The notes beneath the pieces were generated by a model that was not told the DNA's origin, did not search any database, and was given only the letters and a program-made list of their open reading frames with translations. From assembly GCA_026552855.1 (NCBI GenBank), contig JAPMTX010000150.1:1-40761 (forward strand): a stretch of DNA of 40,761 bases, in the 5' to 3' direction. Each line of letters starts with the position of its first letter. Positions within the stretch are counted from its first letter, which is position 1. This document shows positions 24,292 through 32,604 of the stretch, one piece after another. This stretch comes from Candidatus Methanoperedens sp. GTDB lineage: Archaea; Halobacteriota; Methanosarcinia; Methanosarcinales; Methanoperedenaceae. The translations under genes were made by a program, and so were the position numbers.

Positions 24292-25697
24292 AGGGCAGGC
24301 TCCACCACAAGCTCCCATACTTCCCCGATCTTCCTGCCTTTCATAAGTGCTTCAAGCACCCTCTCGGCTACCTCTCCCTCGTGTATAAGGCTGCATTTAG
24401 CACAGCTCCACACGCTTCCGCCGGCTGGTCTCTGGACAAATTCCCCGCCTGTCCTTTTATTCTCGCACGGGTAGAAAGGGCAGAAGCAGAAAGTGCAGTC
24501 CTGTCCCTCGAAGTGGCAGGGGTAATACTCGCAATTCAGCCTGCTCCTGGCTGCAGTCCCCCTCTCTAATGCCATGCCGATCTCTTTTTCCGCAAGTTCG
24601 CTGCCCCGTTCCGATATTACGTTCAAGACAGCCTTTATCAGTTTCTGGTTCTCGCTCCTCCTCCTGACAGCCACTCTTATATGGTTCGTAAGCCCGAAAG
24701 AGGCGCAGTCCCGGACAATGATCCCGTGCTTCAGCAGCCTTTCCGTAAATTCTGCGGCATTTATCAGGAATCCGGAGGTATCGATAAGAATGAAATTTGT
24801 GTCGCTGCGATAAAGTTTGAAGCCGCGTATGGAGCTCAGCTTTGAAGCCAGCCACTGCCGCTCTTTTTCAATCAGCTCAAGCGACCTGCTGATATAATTC
24901 TTATTGTTCCTAAGAAGCTCTTCCCCGACTGCAAGAGCTACAGAATTGAGGTTCCACGGCAGGCGGATATTGTTCAGGAGTGAGGCAATATCAGGGGATG
25001 CCACGGCAAAGCCTGCCCTGAGCCCGGGGATAGCAAAGGTTTTTGTAAGCGAGCGGAGAACGACGATAAAATCATTAGAAGATGCAAACTTTGCGATTGT
25101 TTCCTTGGGGTCGGATAACTCGATGAACGCTTCGTCCACGAAAAGGAACGTTTCAGAGTTCTGGCATATTTCTGCCAGTTCCAGGATTTTTTCCTGCTTT
25201 ATGAGATCCCCGGTGGGATTGTTGGGATTGCACAGGAAAACAGCTTTACAGCCATCCGGATCAAGCCCGGTTATGCTGCTGTGCTCCACATGCTCTATCT
25301 CTGCCCCGAACAATCTGCACTGGAATTCGTACTCACTGAACGTCGGATGCGGGATGATAACCCTGTCGCCTGGCTCTATTACGGTCTCGGCAAACAGCCG
25401 TATCAACTCTGAGGAACCGTTCCCCGGCACTATGTTCTCAGGAGCGATGTTGAAGTACTCAGCCGCAGCCTTTTTGAAGCCGGGGTAGCGGTTGTCGGGA
25501 TAGCTGTTTACGGTCTCATACGAATTTTCGAGAATTCTCTTCAGTTTCGGCGGTCCAAGCGGGTTGAGATTGACGCTGAAGTCTATCAGTTCGGCTGTGC
25601 TCTTTCCTGAATCTTCTGCACTCTCCTCTATCCTTGCGCCGTGGATGCAGGGGGTGAGTTCGATGGCAGCTTTCCTTACTCGGTCTTTAAGGGGCAC
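24288..25697 (-). CDS. cobD: L-threonine-O-3-phosphate decarboxylase with Cys-rich C-terminal domain
   Basis: A 469-residue protein from a GTG at 25697; a further GTG at 25769 would add 24 unlike residues. Residues about 40-375 are a fold-type I PLP enzyme: DFSVNLNPLGPP, CNPNNPTGDLI, FVDEAFIELS, and SLTKTFAIPGLRAG with the PLP lysine. It makes aminopropanol phosphate for CbiB. The last 85 residues hold eight Cys in CEYYPCHFEGQDCTFCFCP ... CAKC, a metal or Fe-S binding domain. The Methanosarcina mazei homologue MM2060 is known as a bifunctional L-threonine kinase/decarboxylase with such a tail, so the same is likely here. It is the first gene of the operon cobD-cbiB-cobZ-cobS-cobY. Confidence 0.9.
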   Translation of the reverse strand: MPLKDRVRKAAIELTPCIHGARIEESAEDSGKSTAELIDFSVNLNPLGPPKLKRILENSYETVNSYPDNRYPGFKKAAAEYFNIAPENIVPGNGSSELIRLFAETVIEPGDRVIIPHPTFSEYEFQCRLFGAEIEHVEHSSITGLDPDGCKAVFLCNPNNPTGDLIKQEKILELAEICQNSETFLFVDEAFIELSDPKETIAKFASSNDFIVVLRSLTKTFAIPGLRAGFAVASPDIASLLNNIRLPWNLNSVALAVGEELLRNNKNYISRSLELIEKERQWLASKLSSIRGFKLYRSDTNFILIDTSGFLINAAEFTERLLKHGIIVRDCASFGLTNHIRVAVRRRSENQKLIKAVLNVISERGSELAEKEIGMALERGTAARSRLNCEYYPCHFEGQDCTFCFCPFYPCENKRTGGEFVQRPAGGSVWSCAKCSLIHEGEVAERVLEALMKGRKIGEVWELVVEPAL

Positions 25698-25842
25698 ATG
25701 ACCTGTTTTGTTTGAAGGTAATATTAAGGTGTGCTGTAGGAGGTATCCATGTTTGATAAGATGGTTCACCCTGTTGCAGTGGGAGGATTTAACCTGAACT
25801 GAGCTATAGCATAAAAGTTAAAGTTCTGTACTTTACAGTTAA

Positions 25843-26796
25843 CTATCTAACTGAGATCTCTAAAATCATTTCGGCAAGATTCTCTATCAGCTCTCTGTTC
25901 TCAAGCCCTTCCAGCCACCTCTTCGGGAAAGCGCCGGCGCCGTGCCCCGCTCCGCAAAGCGCCCCTGTTATGCAGGCTATGGAGTCCGTATCCCCTCCCG
26001 CATTCACAGCCTCGATGACAGCCTTCTGCGGCGAATCAAAATGCCTTGAGAAGCAGTAGAACGCGGCAGGAACGGTCTCATATACAAAATACGAAGTTCC
26101 CAGTTCAGCGAAAGCTTCATCCGGCTCTTCGTCCCGTCTCCTGTATGAAAGCTCTATCTTTCCGGCAAGAGCTTCGTCGTATTTTGATGCTCTGGAGCAC
26201 GTCTCTTTTATGATATCACTGCATTCCATATCAAGAATCGCGCATCTTACCCCGACCGCTACTGCCACAGCGCCAGCTATCGCGCCTTTGCTGTTGTGGG
26301 TGGGAAGCGATGACAGAGCCGCATTTGATTCTACCTCGTCCATGTCCTTGTAGAAAAGCCCGACAGGCGCGACCCTCATGGCTGAGCCGCATGACGGTAT
26401 ATCGCTCCCTGATTCTCTCCAGCTTACGCCGGAATTTAACCTGACTATTGCAGCGCGGCTTGAGGGACCTACCAGGGATTTCCTCACAGGGTCTGCCAGA
26501 GCCCCGGCTCCCCATTCCGCTATCCTTATTGCGAAATCCTCAATATCAAAGCTGCCGCACTCTATAATGGAGCGCGCCAGTACGATCATCTGCTCCGTAT
26601 CATCGGTATATTGCCCAGCCCTGAGCTTTTCCCCCGGACTTCCAGTATGGGCGCCTGCATAGTCCACTGCCCTGCGGCGGATATCGCTCCTTCGTAGCCC
26701 CTCGTTCTGCTTCCCTAAAGCGTCGCCGATAGCAGCACCGAGCATGCAGCCGGTGTATTTATCTTTTGTTTTTATATGCGCGGAGAAAAAGAACAT
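25843..26796 (-). CDS. ADP-ribosylglycohydrolase family protein
   Basis: A 317-residue enzyme of the DraG/ARH fold, which removes ADP-ribose from proteins or small molecules using two Mg ions. GCMLGAAIGDALG (16-28), YTDDTEQM (about 63-70), SCGSAMRVAPVG (about 134-145), THNSKGAIAGAVAVA and NAGGDTDSIACITGAL (about 265-280) give all expected metal ligands. It is on the same strand as the cobamide operon, about 145 bp upstream of cobD, so it may be transcribed with it or apart. No ADP-ribosyltransferase partner such as DraT is seen in the window. Confidence 0.93.
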   Translation of the reverse strand: MFFFSAHIKTKDKYTGCMLGAAIGDALGKQNEGLRRSDIRRRAVDYAGAHTGSPGEKLRAGQYTDDTEQMIVLARSIIECGSFDIEDFAIRIAEWGAGALADPVRKSLVGPSSRAAIVRLNSGVSWRESGSDIPSCGSAMRVAPVGLFYKDMDEVESNAALSSLPTHNSKGAIAGAVAVAVGVRCAILDMECSDIIKETCSRASKYDEALAGKIELSYRRRDEEPDEAFAELGTSYFVYETVPAAFYCFSRHFDSPQKAVIEAVNAGGDTDSIACITGALCGAGHGAGAFPKRWLEGLENRELIENLAEMILEISVR

Positions 26797-26907
26797 CTCT
26801 TATTGCATCCAGTGCCCGGATAACCCCTGCAACTTTATGAGGGGCTTATCAAAAGCCTACTGCCCTGTGATCTCTCAGATTAAATTGAACTAAATGGTTT
26901 ATATTCG

Positions 26908-26927
26908 ATCTCTATACTCTTAGAGAT
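26908..26927 (-). terminator. Hairpin after mfnA
   Basis: ATCTCTA (26908-26914) and TAGAGAT (26921-26927) form a perfect 7-bp stem with a 6-base loop, one base past the mfnA stop. The following minus-strand bases are AT-rich. It may end mfnA transcription or protect the 3' end. Confidence 0.45.
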
Positions 26928-26928
26928 A

Positions 26929-28062
26929 CTATCTTAGGTTCTTCAGGCATTCCCCAAAATCAGTGATGAATGCTTCAAGCGCCTCATCGCTCAGGTGCGG
27001 CATGACTATCAACCTCATGGCTCTCGGAGAGCGGGTTATCGAGGTGTACCAGCCCCTCTGCCGGAGTTCTCTCCTCATTCCTTCCAGATCCGGCACTGGC
27101 AGTGAGACTATGTTCATTACAGGCTCAATGAGCGGATGTATGCCGAACTCTTCTACACCTTCTACGAGCCTGTCGGTCAGTTCCATGCATCTTTTGATGA
27201 TCTTTTTATACCCATCCTTGCCCAGATGCATCATCACAGCATAAGCAGCAGCCGCTGCAGCGCCGCTCCTTGTACCGGTGAGGGAGTGCTGCGCCCTTAT
27301 CGTAAGATACGGAGTGTCGATTTCAAGAGGCGAAAGACAGGTTTCGTCCCTGAACAGGAGACCTCCTGCGGGTATGGTGGACATGCCCATCTTGTGAGGA
27401 TCGGATGTTATCGATGTTACGCCTCTCACTGAGAAATCAAAATCGTATTTCTTATCAAGGAACGGTATGACGAACCCTCCAAAAGCAGCGTCCACATGTA
27501 GGAAGAGGTCACGGGATAAGGCAATATCGGCAAGCTCGTCTACCGGGTCGATCTGCCCGAATTCGGTCGAGCCTGCAACACCGACAAGTGCGATCGTACT
27601 GTCATCGATCAGGCTCTCCACAGAACCTGCATCAACTTTGAATTCGCCATCCAGGTCTGCTTTTCTCACCTCTATTCCCAGGAGGTCTGCTATCTTGTCG
27701 AACGAGAAATGGGCTGATGAGGGCACGACAACATTAGGATGCTTCTTATTTACAAGATTCCTCGCTGTCCGCAGCGCCTGGATATTTGATTCCGTGCCCC
27801 CTGTAGTGATATAACCGCACGCTCCCTCACAGCCAAGCAGGCTTCCCATGAGCCTGATAACCTTTTCTTCGAGTTCTTTTGTCCCTGAGAACAGACCAAA
27901 GTCGCCAAGATTCGATTCGATGAACTGCATATGGGCTTTTACTGCTACCGGGTGTGGTTTTGTGCACATCGAACTCAGCACCCTCTCGTACGGGATGTCC
28001 CTCAGCCGGGCTGATCTCAGTAAAGATAATACTTTTTCTTCGGAAAGCCCTCTCTGATTCAT
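26929..28062 (-). CDS. mfnA: L-tyrosine decarboxylase, methanofuran biosynthesis
   Basis: A 377-residue PLP enzyme. In methanogens MfnA makes tyramine for methanofuran; in other archaea the family makes beta-alanine from aspartate for CoA, so substrate is inferred from the likely organism. FLFVDAAFGGF-type segment (LHVDAAFGGFVIP), GYITTGGTESNIQALRTARN (about 82-101), TSDPHKMGMSTIPAGG with the PLP lysine, and LTGTRSGAAAAAAYAVM. The length is normal. It runs with the DUF116 and DUF362 genes on the minus strand but with its own spacing (41 bp after DUF116). Confidence 0.93.
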   Translation of the reverse strand: MNQRGLSEEKVLSLLRSARLRDIPYERVLSSMCTKPHPVAVKAHMQFIESNLGDFGLFSGTKELEEKVIRLMGSLLGCEGACGYITTGGTESNIQALRTARNLVNKKHPNVVVPSSAHFSFDKIADLLGIEVRKADLDGEFKVDAGSVESLIDDSTIALVGVAGSTEFGQIDPVDELADIALSRDLFLHVDAAFGGFVIPFLDKKYDFDFSVRGVTSITSDPHKMGMSTIPAGGLLFRDETCLSPLEIDTPYLTIRAQHSLTGTRSGAAAAAAYAVMMHLGKDGYKKIIKRCMELTDRLVEGVEEFGIHPLIEPVMNIVSLPVPDLEGMRRELRQRGWYTSITRSPRAMRLIVMPHLSDEALEAFITDFGECLKNLR

Positions 28063-28103
28063 AAGCTAAACACACTGATTCATGTTAATAAAGGGTTCGG
28101 ATT

Positions 28104-28754
28104 TTAACCTGCAGCTTCGATGAATTCATAGAACTCATCCCAGTTAAGCAGGGTGGATACACATCCAGCCCTGTCAAGGACAAGCCCGATGCCGTAGAGG
28201 TTCAGTTTCTGGCACATCTCAAGCCCTGCCTTCACTTCTGTCATGCACCCCACACCCAGTATTGCCGTGGGCTTATGTTTTCGCACAAGCCGTTTTATAA
28301 AGCTTGAACCCGGGACGATGAACACCCTGTAACCGAGCGCCTCAGCGCACTTCCTTGCATTCCCTATTTCGCAGCTTCCGCAGTTGATGCACTTCATGCC
28401 CTCAGGACTTAATTTTGAGGGGCAGTCGATAGCTCTCAGGCACTGGGGCAAGAATATCATCCGCTTATCCACAGGCGTATTCCTGAATTTTTTAAAAGAA
28501 ATCTTGTTCCGAAGAGCTATACCGACATCATCGACTATGCCGTCATCAGCCCCGACGAGGCGGAACAGCGCTTTGACCAGGTTCTCAAGGATAGTGATGG
28601 AGAAGAGCATGAAATTCGGAAAAATGAACCGCTCGGTCCTGAAGGAATACGCAATCAGCAGTGAGCCAAGCACTGCGATCACCAGGAGAATTATTACAGC
28701 ATAAACTACAGACACACCTATTATCGCGAATATCGGGTCAGTCTCAAACGCCAT
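28104..28754 (-). CDS. DUF116 membrane protein with Cys-rich domain
   Basis: A 216-residue protein from the ATG at 28754; an in-frame GTG is one codon earlier. One long or two short hydrophobic helices (residues about 8-50) anchor it. The soluble part is DUF116: FLPQCLRAIDCPSKLSPEG, CINCGSCEIGNARKCAEALG, IVPGSSFIKRLVRKHKP, AILGVGCMTEV and DRAGCVST. About nine Cys suggest a metal or Fe-S site. The function is unknown. A TATA-like cttatatta (about 28782-28790, minus) fits a leaderless start. DUF116 proteins are common in methanogens near cofactor genes; here mfnA follows. Confidence 0.88.
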   Translation of the reverse strand: MAFETDPIFAIIGVSVVYAVIILLVIAVLGSLLIAYSFRTERFIFPNFMLFSITILENLVKALFRLVGADDGIVDDVGIALRNKISFKKFRNTPVDKRMIFLPQCLRAIDCPSKLSPEGMKCINCGSCEIGNARKCAEALGYRVFIVPGSSFIKRLVRKHKPTAILGVGCMTEVKAGLEMCQKLNLYGIGLVLDRAGCVSTLLNWDEFYEFIEAAG

Positions 28755-28831
28755 CACAGACTATAACTATATACCGATTATAATATAAGTTTATCCCGGA
28801 ACGTCCTGCTGATTACTTTTCCCTGTTTTAA

Positions 28832-29749
28832 TTAAAACCGCTCCTCAAGTTTCTGCTCTATTCCGGAGCATATCTCCTCTGCCTCAGAGTTCACAGGTAC
28901 GACCTCTACCTCATCAGCCCCGGAAGCGCCCAGTCCCAGCTCTGCCGCCCTGGCTATCTGTTCCTGCTCGAACACACCGCCTTTTCCGACCTCTTTTGTT
29001 GTTCCATAAAGCCTCAGAACAGAAACGCCCACAGCATCTACAGCGACCCTGTCTTTACCTGCGATCATGAGCTCAGGCTCAACCAGCGTCCCGCTCTCAG
29101 GACCGCCTTTTGAGAAGCCCTGTATACCGTCCATGATCACGAATGCCGGCTCATAGGCTGTATTGATCTCGGCTATCATTCGCCTCTGTAAACGTGATGA
29201 GTGAAGCTCATACATGTAATTGTAACCATCCCCAGGGTCGCGTGCAGCCGCCATGCCTACGCTGTTCTTGAGCGACATGGTAAAATGCCCGCCGAACCTG
29301 TGGGTCTTAAGGCAGCAGGTCTGCACCACTGCATCCGCATCCCTGAAAAGCTTCGGGAAGAGAAAGCCTCTCTTCCAGTGGCTGCTCTCCAGAGCTTCCT
29401 GTATCCACCCGCTTCCCTCAAGTTCATCAAGTATGACCACATCGAACCCCTGCTCCTGTGAGAGTTCCATGACCCCCATCTCCTCAAGCACCTCCCGGGT
29501 CTCCCCCATACCGCTCCTTTCTGCCAGGACCATGCTGTTCCCTCTCTCTTTAAGTTCCCCGATTATGGATGACAGGGTATCTATATGCGTTGAAGCAGGG
29601 AAAGGGTCGGCGCTATTGTAGTTAGCCTTAATCGCAATCCTATTTCCTGATAAGCCCTTCAGTTCCGAACGGTTCAACAGTTCTTTAACTCCCTCTCTCC
29701 TGTCGCTGGTTTTAATCACATATACTTTTGATCTGCTGGCTTTTTCCAT
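28832..29749 (-). CDS. DUF362 family protein
   Basis: A 305-residue protein. The frame is open 32 codons upstream, but the ATG at 29749 follows a ggggggaa site and starts the conserved domain, so it is preferred. DUF362 landmarks: VKELLNRSE, GNRIAIKANYNSADPFPASTHID, VVQTCCLKTHRFGGHFTMSLKNSVG (about 148-172) and AFVIMDGIQGFSKGGPESG. Related proteins carry a ferredoxin domain; none is present here. The function is unknown; a redox or metal-handling role is only a guess from the family. It lies 77 bp upstream of the DUF116 gene on the same strand. Confidence 0.85.
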   Translation of the reverse strand: MEKASRSKVYVIKTSDRREGVKELLNRSELKGLSGNRIAIKANYNSADPFPASTHIDTLSSIIGELKERGNSMVLAERSGMGETREVLEEMGVMELSQEQGFDVVILDELEGSGWIQEALESSHWKRGFLFPKLFRDADAVVQTCCLKTHRFGGHFTMSLKNSVGMAAARDPGDGYNYMYELHSSRLQRRMIAEINTAYEPAFVIMDGIQGFSKGGPESGTLVEPELMIAGKDRVAVDAVGVSVLRLYGTTKEVGKGGVFEQEQIARAAELGLGASGADEVEVVPVNSEAEEICSGIEQKLEERF

Positions 29750-29954
29750 TGGCAATTCCCCCCTGGTTACTTCCTGTTTTTCCCCGGCTGTCTCATCTCT
29801 GGACAGACGCCTGAATTGATAGAAAAGAACAGCGCTGCAAACCACCTGAGAAGTTCTCTTCTAAGTACCATATTTAATAGTGAAATCCTTCCTATATTAA
29901 ATTTGTTTCATTGCAGGATAAGAACACTTAAATAATTATTTTATGATGAAAACA

Positions 29955-29997
29955 TTTATATAGAGCAAATACAAATGATTATGATTATTATAATAAT
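29955..29997 (+). promoter_or_regulatory. TATA box and palindromic operator at the start site
   Basis: TATA sequence tttatata (29955-29962). About 25 bases on, where transcription should start, is the perfect 14-base palindrome ATTATTATAATAAT (29984-29997) within a longer AT-rich run of atgatt repeats. The layout fits a repressor, for instance of the Fur/DtxR metal-sensing kind; the regulator's identity is inference. Confidence 0.45.
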
Positions 29998-30024
29998 GAT
30001 TTAACAAAAAGTTCAGAGCCAGAT

Positions 30025-30207
30025 ATGTCAGGAAATGGGTGCAAAGAGCGTAAGTGTCCCTGCAGGCTATGGGTCAATTGTGTAAATTATGTGGATATGC
30101 AGAAGCAGGCGTATAGGCTTAAGAGAAAAGAATACGACTTCTCTGAGTGGTACAGGGATAATTTCAGGTGCGAAGTGAAGATGGGCGATATATTTGGGAA
30201 TGGGTAG
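30025..30207 (+). CDS. Small Cys-rich protein, 60 residues
   Basis: I do not recognise it. It has five Cys: Cys6, Cys11, Cys13, Cys19 and Cys49. The N-terminal group, CKERKCPCRLWVNC, resembles a zinc or Fe-S binding knuckle. The rest is basic and aromatic (YRLKRKEYDFSEWYRDNF). It has no signal peptide. A weak gagcc site precedes the ATG. A TATA box and a palindrome at the expected start site lie upstream, which argues that it is a real, regulated gene. It stands alone between the divergent DUF362 gene and tRNA-Val. Confidence 0.55.
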   Translation: MSGNGCKERKCPCRLWVNCVNYVDMQKQAYRLKRKEYDFSEWYRDNFRCEVKMGDIFGNG

Positions 30208-30275
30208 CCGCTGTAATCAATAGAGATAAAAGGCGGGGAATGGGTAAAACAAATATCGCGGCGGAGCTTAAGTTA

Positions 30276-30349
30276 TGGGCCCGCGGAGATTCGAACTCCG
30301 GATCTCCGCTGTGTAAGAGCGACGTCATAACCGACTAGACCACGGGCCC
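30276..30349 (-). tRNA. tRNA-Val (anticodon UAC)
   Basis: A complete cloverleaf of 74 bases with discriminator A. The acceptor stem GGGCCCG pairs with CGGGCCC. The D arm has GTC/GAC around AGTCGGTTA. The anticodon arm TCGCT-CTTACAC-AGCGG gives UAC. The T arm CGGAG-TTCGAAT-CTCCG is standard. CCA is not encoded and there is no intron. Confidence 0.97.
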
Positions 30350-30412
30350 TCTGGGCTTAGATGTTGTTTGGGGTATATAGGTTTTATGAGTTGGGTTAGC
30401 AGAAATCACAAG

Positions 30413-30420
30413 TTTTAAAT
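30413..30420 (+). promoter_or_regulatory. TATA box of the DUF296 gene; leaderless start
   Basis: ttttaaat is centred 26 bases ahead of the ATG at 30443, and no ribosome binding site is present, so translation probably begins at or near the first base of the message. Confidence 0.45.
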
Positions 30421-30442
30421 CACGCATGGATATACTCAGTGC

Positions 30443-30874
30443 ATGGACTACCGCAAGGGCTCGTTAGGACGCGTATTCATCGCCAGGGTCGATCACGGCG
30501 AAGACCTGCTGGCAGAACTCTCCGCACTTGCTCTCAAAGAGGATATAAGGTCGGCTTTTTTTATCATGCTCGGCGCGATGGGTGAGGCAAAACTGGTCAC
30601 TGGACCAAAAAAAAAATCAGTCCCGCCTGAGGTCGTCTGGTCTGCATTCGACGACGTGCGCGAAGTTATCGGCGCGGGCAATATCTTTTACGAGAACGGC
30701 GCGCCAAAAATACATCTTCATGCCGCGGCTGGCAGCAGCAAAGGTTTAACGATGGGATGCATCAGGAAAAAAGCGGAATCGTTCATGGTGCTTGAGATAT
30801 TCATACTGGAGATGGATATCCCTGCTGAGAGGGTATTTAACGAAAAGATCGGATTTTCGCCGATAACATTCTAA
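30443..30874 (+). CDS. PPC/DUF296 domain protein, putative DNA-binding
   Basis: A 143-residue single PPC domain, a trimeric beta-barrel fold related to plant AT-hook partners. FIARVDHGEDLLAELSALA opens it; FIMLGAMGEAKLVTG, NIFYENGAPKIHLHAAAG (with the two His that bind metal in archaeal structures) and GCIRKKAESFMVLEIFIL follow. DNA binding is assumed for the family but not shown by any visible motif. Its end overlaps the stop of the convergent rnp4 gene by 4 bp. Confidence 0.88.
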   Translation: MDYRKGSLGRVFIARVDHGEDLLAELSALALKEDIRSAFFIMLGAMGEAKLVTGPKKKSVPPEVVWSAFDDVREVIGAGNIFYENGAPKIHLHAAAGSSKGLTMGCIRKKAESFMVLEIFILEMDIPAERVFNEKIGFSPITF

Positions 30875-31170
30875 TACCGCCGCCGCATCTGTTCCCCGCA
30901 GACCAGGCATGTCGTTGTTATGTGATCCCCCTCAAGTCTTGTGCGTGCGGTCACGCCCTGCATTAAATAAGCGTGGCAGCGCTTGCATACTTTATGTTTT
31001 AGCTCAGCCGGGATCCTGATCCTGTATCGCATGCCGATGCGCCGCGCCAGTTGCACGTACCTGTTGCTGCGCTCAGGATGCGAGCTGAACTCATGCTCCG
31101 CAAGCTCAAAGAGACGGGTGATGCGCTGGTACGCCATGTCCTTTGCCCAGTCTTTCTGCTTTTTGCGCAT
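30871..31170 (-). CDS. rnp4: RNase P protein component 4 (Rpr2/Rpp21)
   Basis: A 99-residue subunit of archaeal RNase P, which trims tRNA 5' ends. An N-terminal helix pair (WAKDMAYQRITRLFELAEHEF) is the Rnp1-binding part. YVQLARRIGMRYRIRIPAELKH leads to a zinc ribbon, VCKRCHAYL and CLVCGEQMRR, with four Cys. Length and order are those of the family. A tRNA gene, its substrate type, is encoded about 500 bp away by chance or otherwise. It is convergent with the DUF296 gene. Confidence 0.95.
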   Translation of the reverse strand: MRKKQKDWAKDMAYQRITRLFELAEHEFSSHPERSNRYVQLARRIGMRYRIRIPAELKHKVCKRCHAYLMQGVTARTRLEGDHITTTCLVCGEQMRRRY

Positions 31171-31270
31171 GGGCGTTAATTGGTGACCTGCTACAAATAG
31201 GTGCGGATTTCCCGCAGAAAGCTTTTATCTAATCCTCTCCAAATATCATGCTTGTATTGGGGGCGGATAA

Positions 31271-32575
31271 ATGGCAGATAAAGTGACTTTCAAAAATAAC
31301 AGGGGATTTAAGCTTGTTGCCAGTATTATGGGTCTTGAAGAAGGAACGGCTAAGCCCGTTGTGGTTTTCGCGCATGGGTTGAGGAGCGGTAAGGACAGTC
31401 CCAGGAATCTCTATATAGCCGAAGGTCTGGTTGAAAAGGGGTTTTGCTGTTTTCTCCCTGACTTTACGGGGCACGGGGAGAGCGAGGGAGAAAGCTATGA
31501 TGCCACAGTCGAGCAGTTCGCCCATGACCTGGGTGCATCGCTTGATTACATAAGCAATGTAAAAGGTATCGACCCTGAGAGGATGGGCGTATGCGGCTCA
31601 AGTTTCGGAGGAACTGCTGCTCTTATCAGGGCAGCAACTGATAGGCGTATCAAGGCTCTGGCTCTGCGCTCTACACCTGCAGAGGGATATTACCATTACG
31701 CAGACCAGATCAAAATCCCTGTTCTGGTAGTGCAGGGTGATGCCGACCCAATGATGAAGGAGAGCTTAACCCTGTACGAGCGCCTGCCGGGAGAAAAAAG
31801 ACTGGCTCTCATCAGGGGTGCAGACCACCTGTATTCGAACGAGCAGCATCTAAGGGAGGCGCGCGAAGCGATAGTGCAGTGGTTCGTCGAGAATCTCGGT
31901 CCCGAAGACCCGGTAAAGATTTTCAAGGACAGGAAGGAGGCGGGCGCAGAGCTTGCATTAAGGCTAAAGGATTATAAAGATAAAGCTGGAGTCATGGTAC
32001 TGGCGCTTCCCAGGGGAGGCGTTGTTACAGGTTATGAGATCGCCTCTTATCTCAATTCTCCTCTTGATGTGCTGATTATCAGGAAGCTGGGTTTTCCAGG
32101 TCAGCCTGAGCTTGCCATCGGCGCGGTATCTGAGACAGGTGCAGTTGTTTTGAACGAAGATATAATTTCAGCCTACGGGATTACGCAGGATTACATCCAG
32201 GGTGAAATATCCCGCCAGAGGGAAATTATTGAAAAAAGGATCGAACTGTACAGGAAAGGACAGAGGCTGCCTGACCTGACCGGGAAAACCATTATACTTG
32301 TCGATGATGGAGCCGCAACAGGTGCAACGGCGAAAGCAGCCGTCCTGACATTGAAAGCAGAGAATATAGGGAAGCTGATAGTAGCCCTGCCTGTAGCTCC
32401 TCCGGGGACGGCAGAGGAGCTGCGCAGGATGGCTGATGAATTGATATGCCTTGAGACCCCTTACGATTTCATGGCTGTGGGGTCGTATTACCGGGATTTT
32501 ACCCAGGTCACTGATGAGGAAGTAGTAGAGATCCTGGAGAGAGCGAGGGCAAGGAAGGCAATTGGGACTGATTGA
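31271..32575 (+). CDS. Alpha/beta hydrolase fused to a phosphoribosyltransferase
   Basis: A 434-residue two-domain protein. Residues about 1-210: alpha/beta hydrolase with VVFAHGLRSGKDSPRN (oxyanion strand), nucleophile elbow GSSFGG (Ser about 117), acid in VVQGDADPM and His in RGADHLYS. Residues about 215-425: type I phosphoribosyltransferase with VLALPRGGVVTGYEIA, RKLGFPGQPELAIGAVSE and the PRPP loop ILVDDGAATGATAKAA (about 340-355). The PRT part is like stand-alone proteins of unknown substrate annotated near stress genes. The fusion suggests two linked steps on one metabolite, but neither substrate is known. A strong gggggcgg site precedes the ATG. Confidence 0.88.
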   Translation: MADKVTFKNNRGFKLVASIMGLEEGTAKPVVVFAHGLRSGKDSPRNLYIAEGLVEKGFCCFLPDFTGHGESEGESYDATVEQFAHDLGASLDYISNVKGIDPERMGVCGSSFGGTAALIRAATDRRIKALALRSTPAEGYYHYADQIKIPVLVVQGDADPMMKESLTLYERLPGEKRLALIRGADHLYSNEQHLREAREAIVQWFVENLGPEDPVKIFKDRKEAGAELALRLKDYKDKAGVMVLALPRGGVVTGYEIASYLNSPLDVLIIRKLGFPGQPELAIGAVSETGAVVLNEDIISAYGITQDYIQGEISRQREIIEKRIELYRKGQRLPDLTGKTIILVDDGAATGATAKAAVLTLKAENIGKLIVALPVAPPGTAEELRRMADELICLETPYDFMAVGSYYRDFTQVTDEEVVEILERARARKAIGTD

Positions 32576-32604
32576 AAAGTTCCAGGGGCTTAGATTATAA
32601 CAGC

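Noticed and set aside
24291-24318. Upstream ATG for cbiB at 24318.
   Set aside because: It would lie deeper inside cobD and add an unlike Gly/Ala/Cys start; the ATGA overlap at 24291 fits the operon better.
25698-25842. A cobalamin riboswitch ahead of the cobamide operon.
   Set aside because: The gap is only about 145 bp, no B12-box-like sequence was seen, and archaeal cobalamin genes generally lack this riboswitch.
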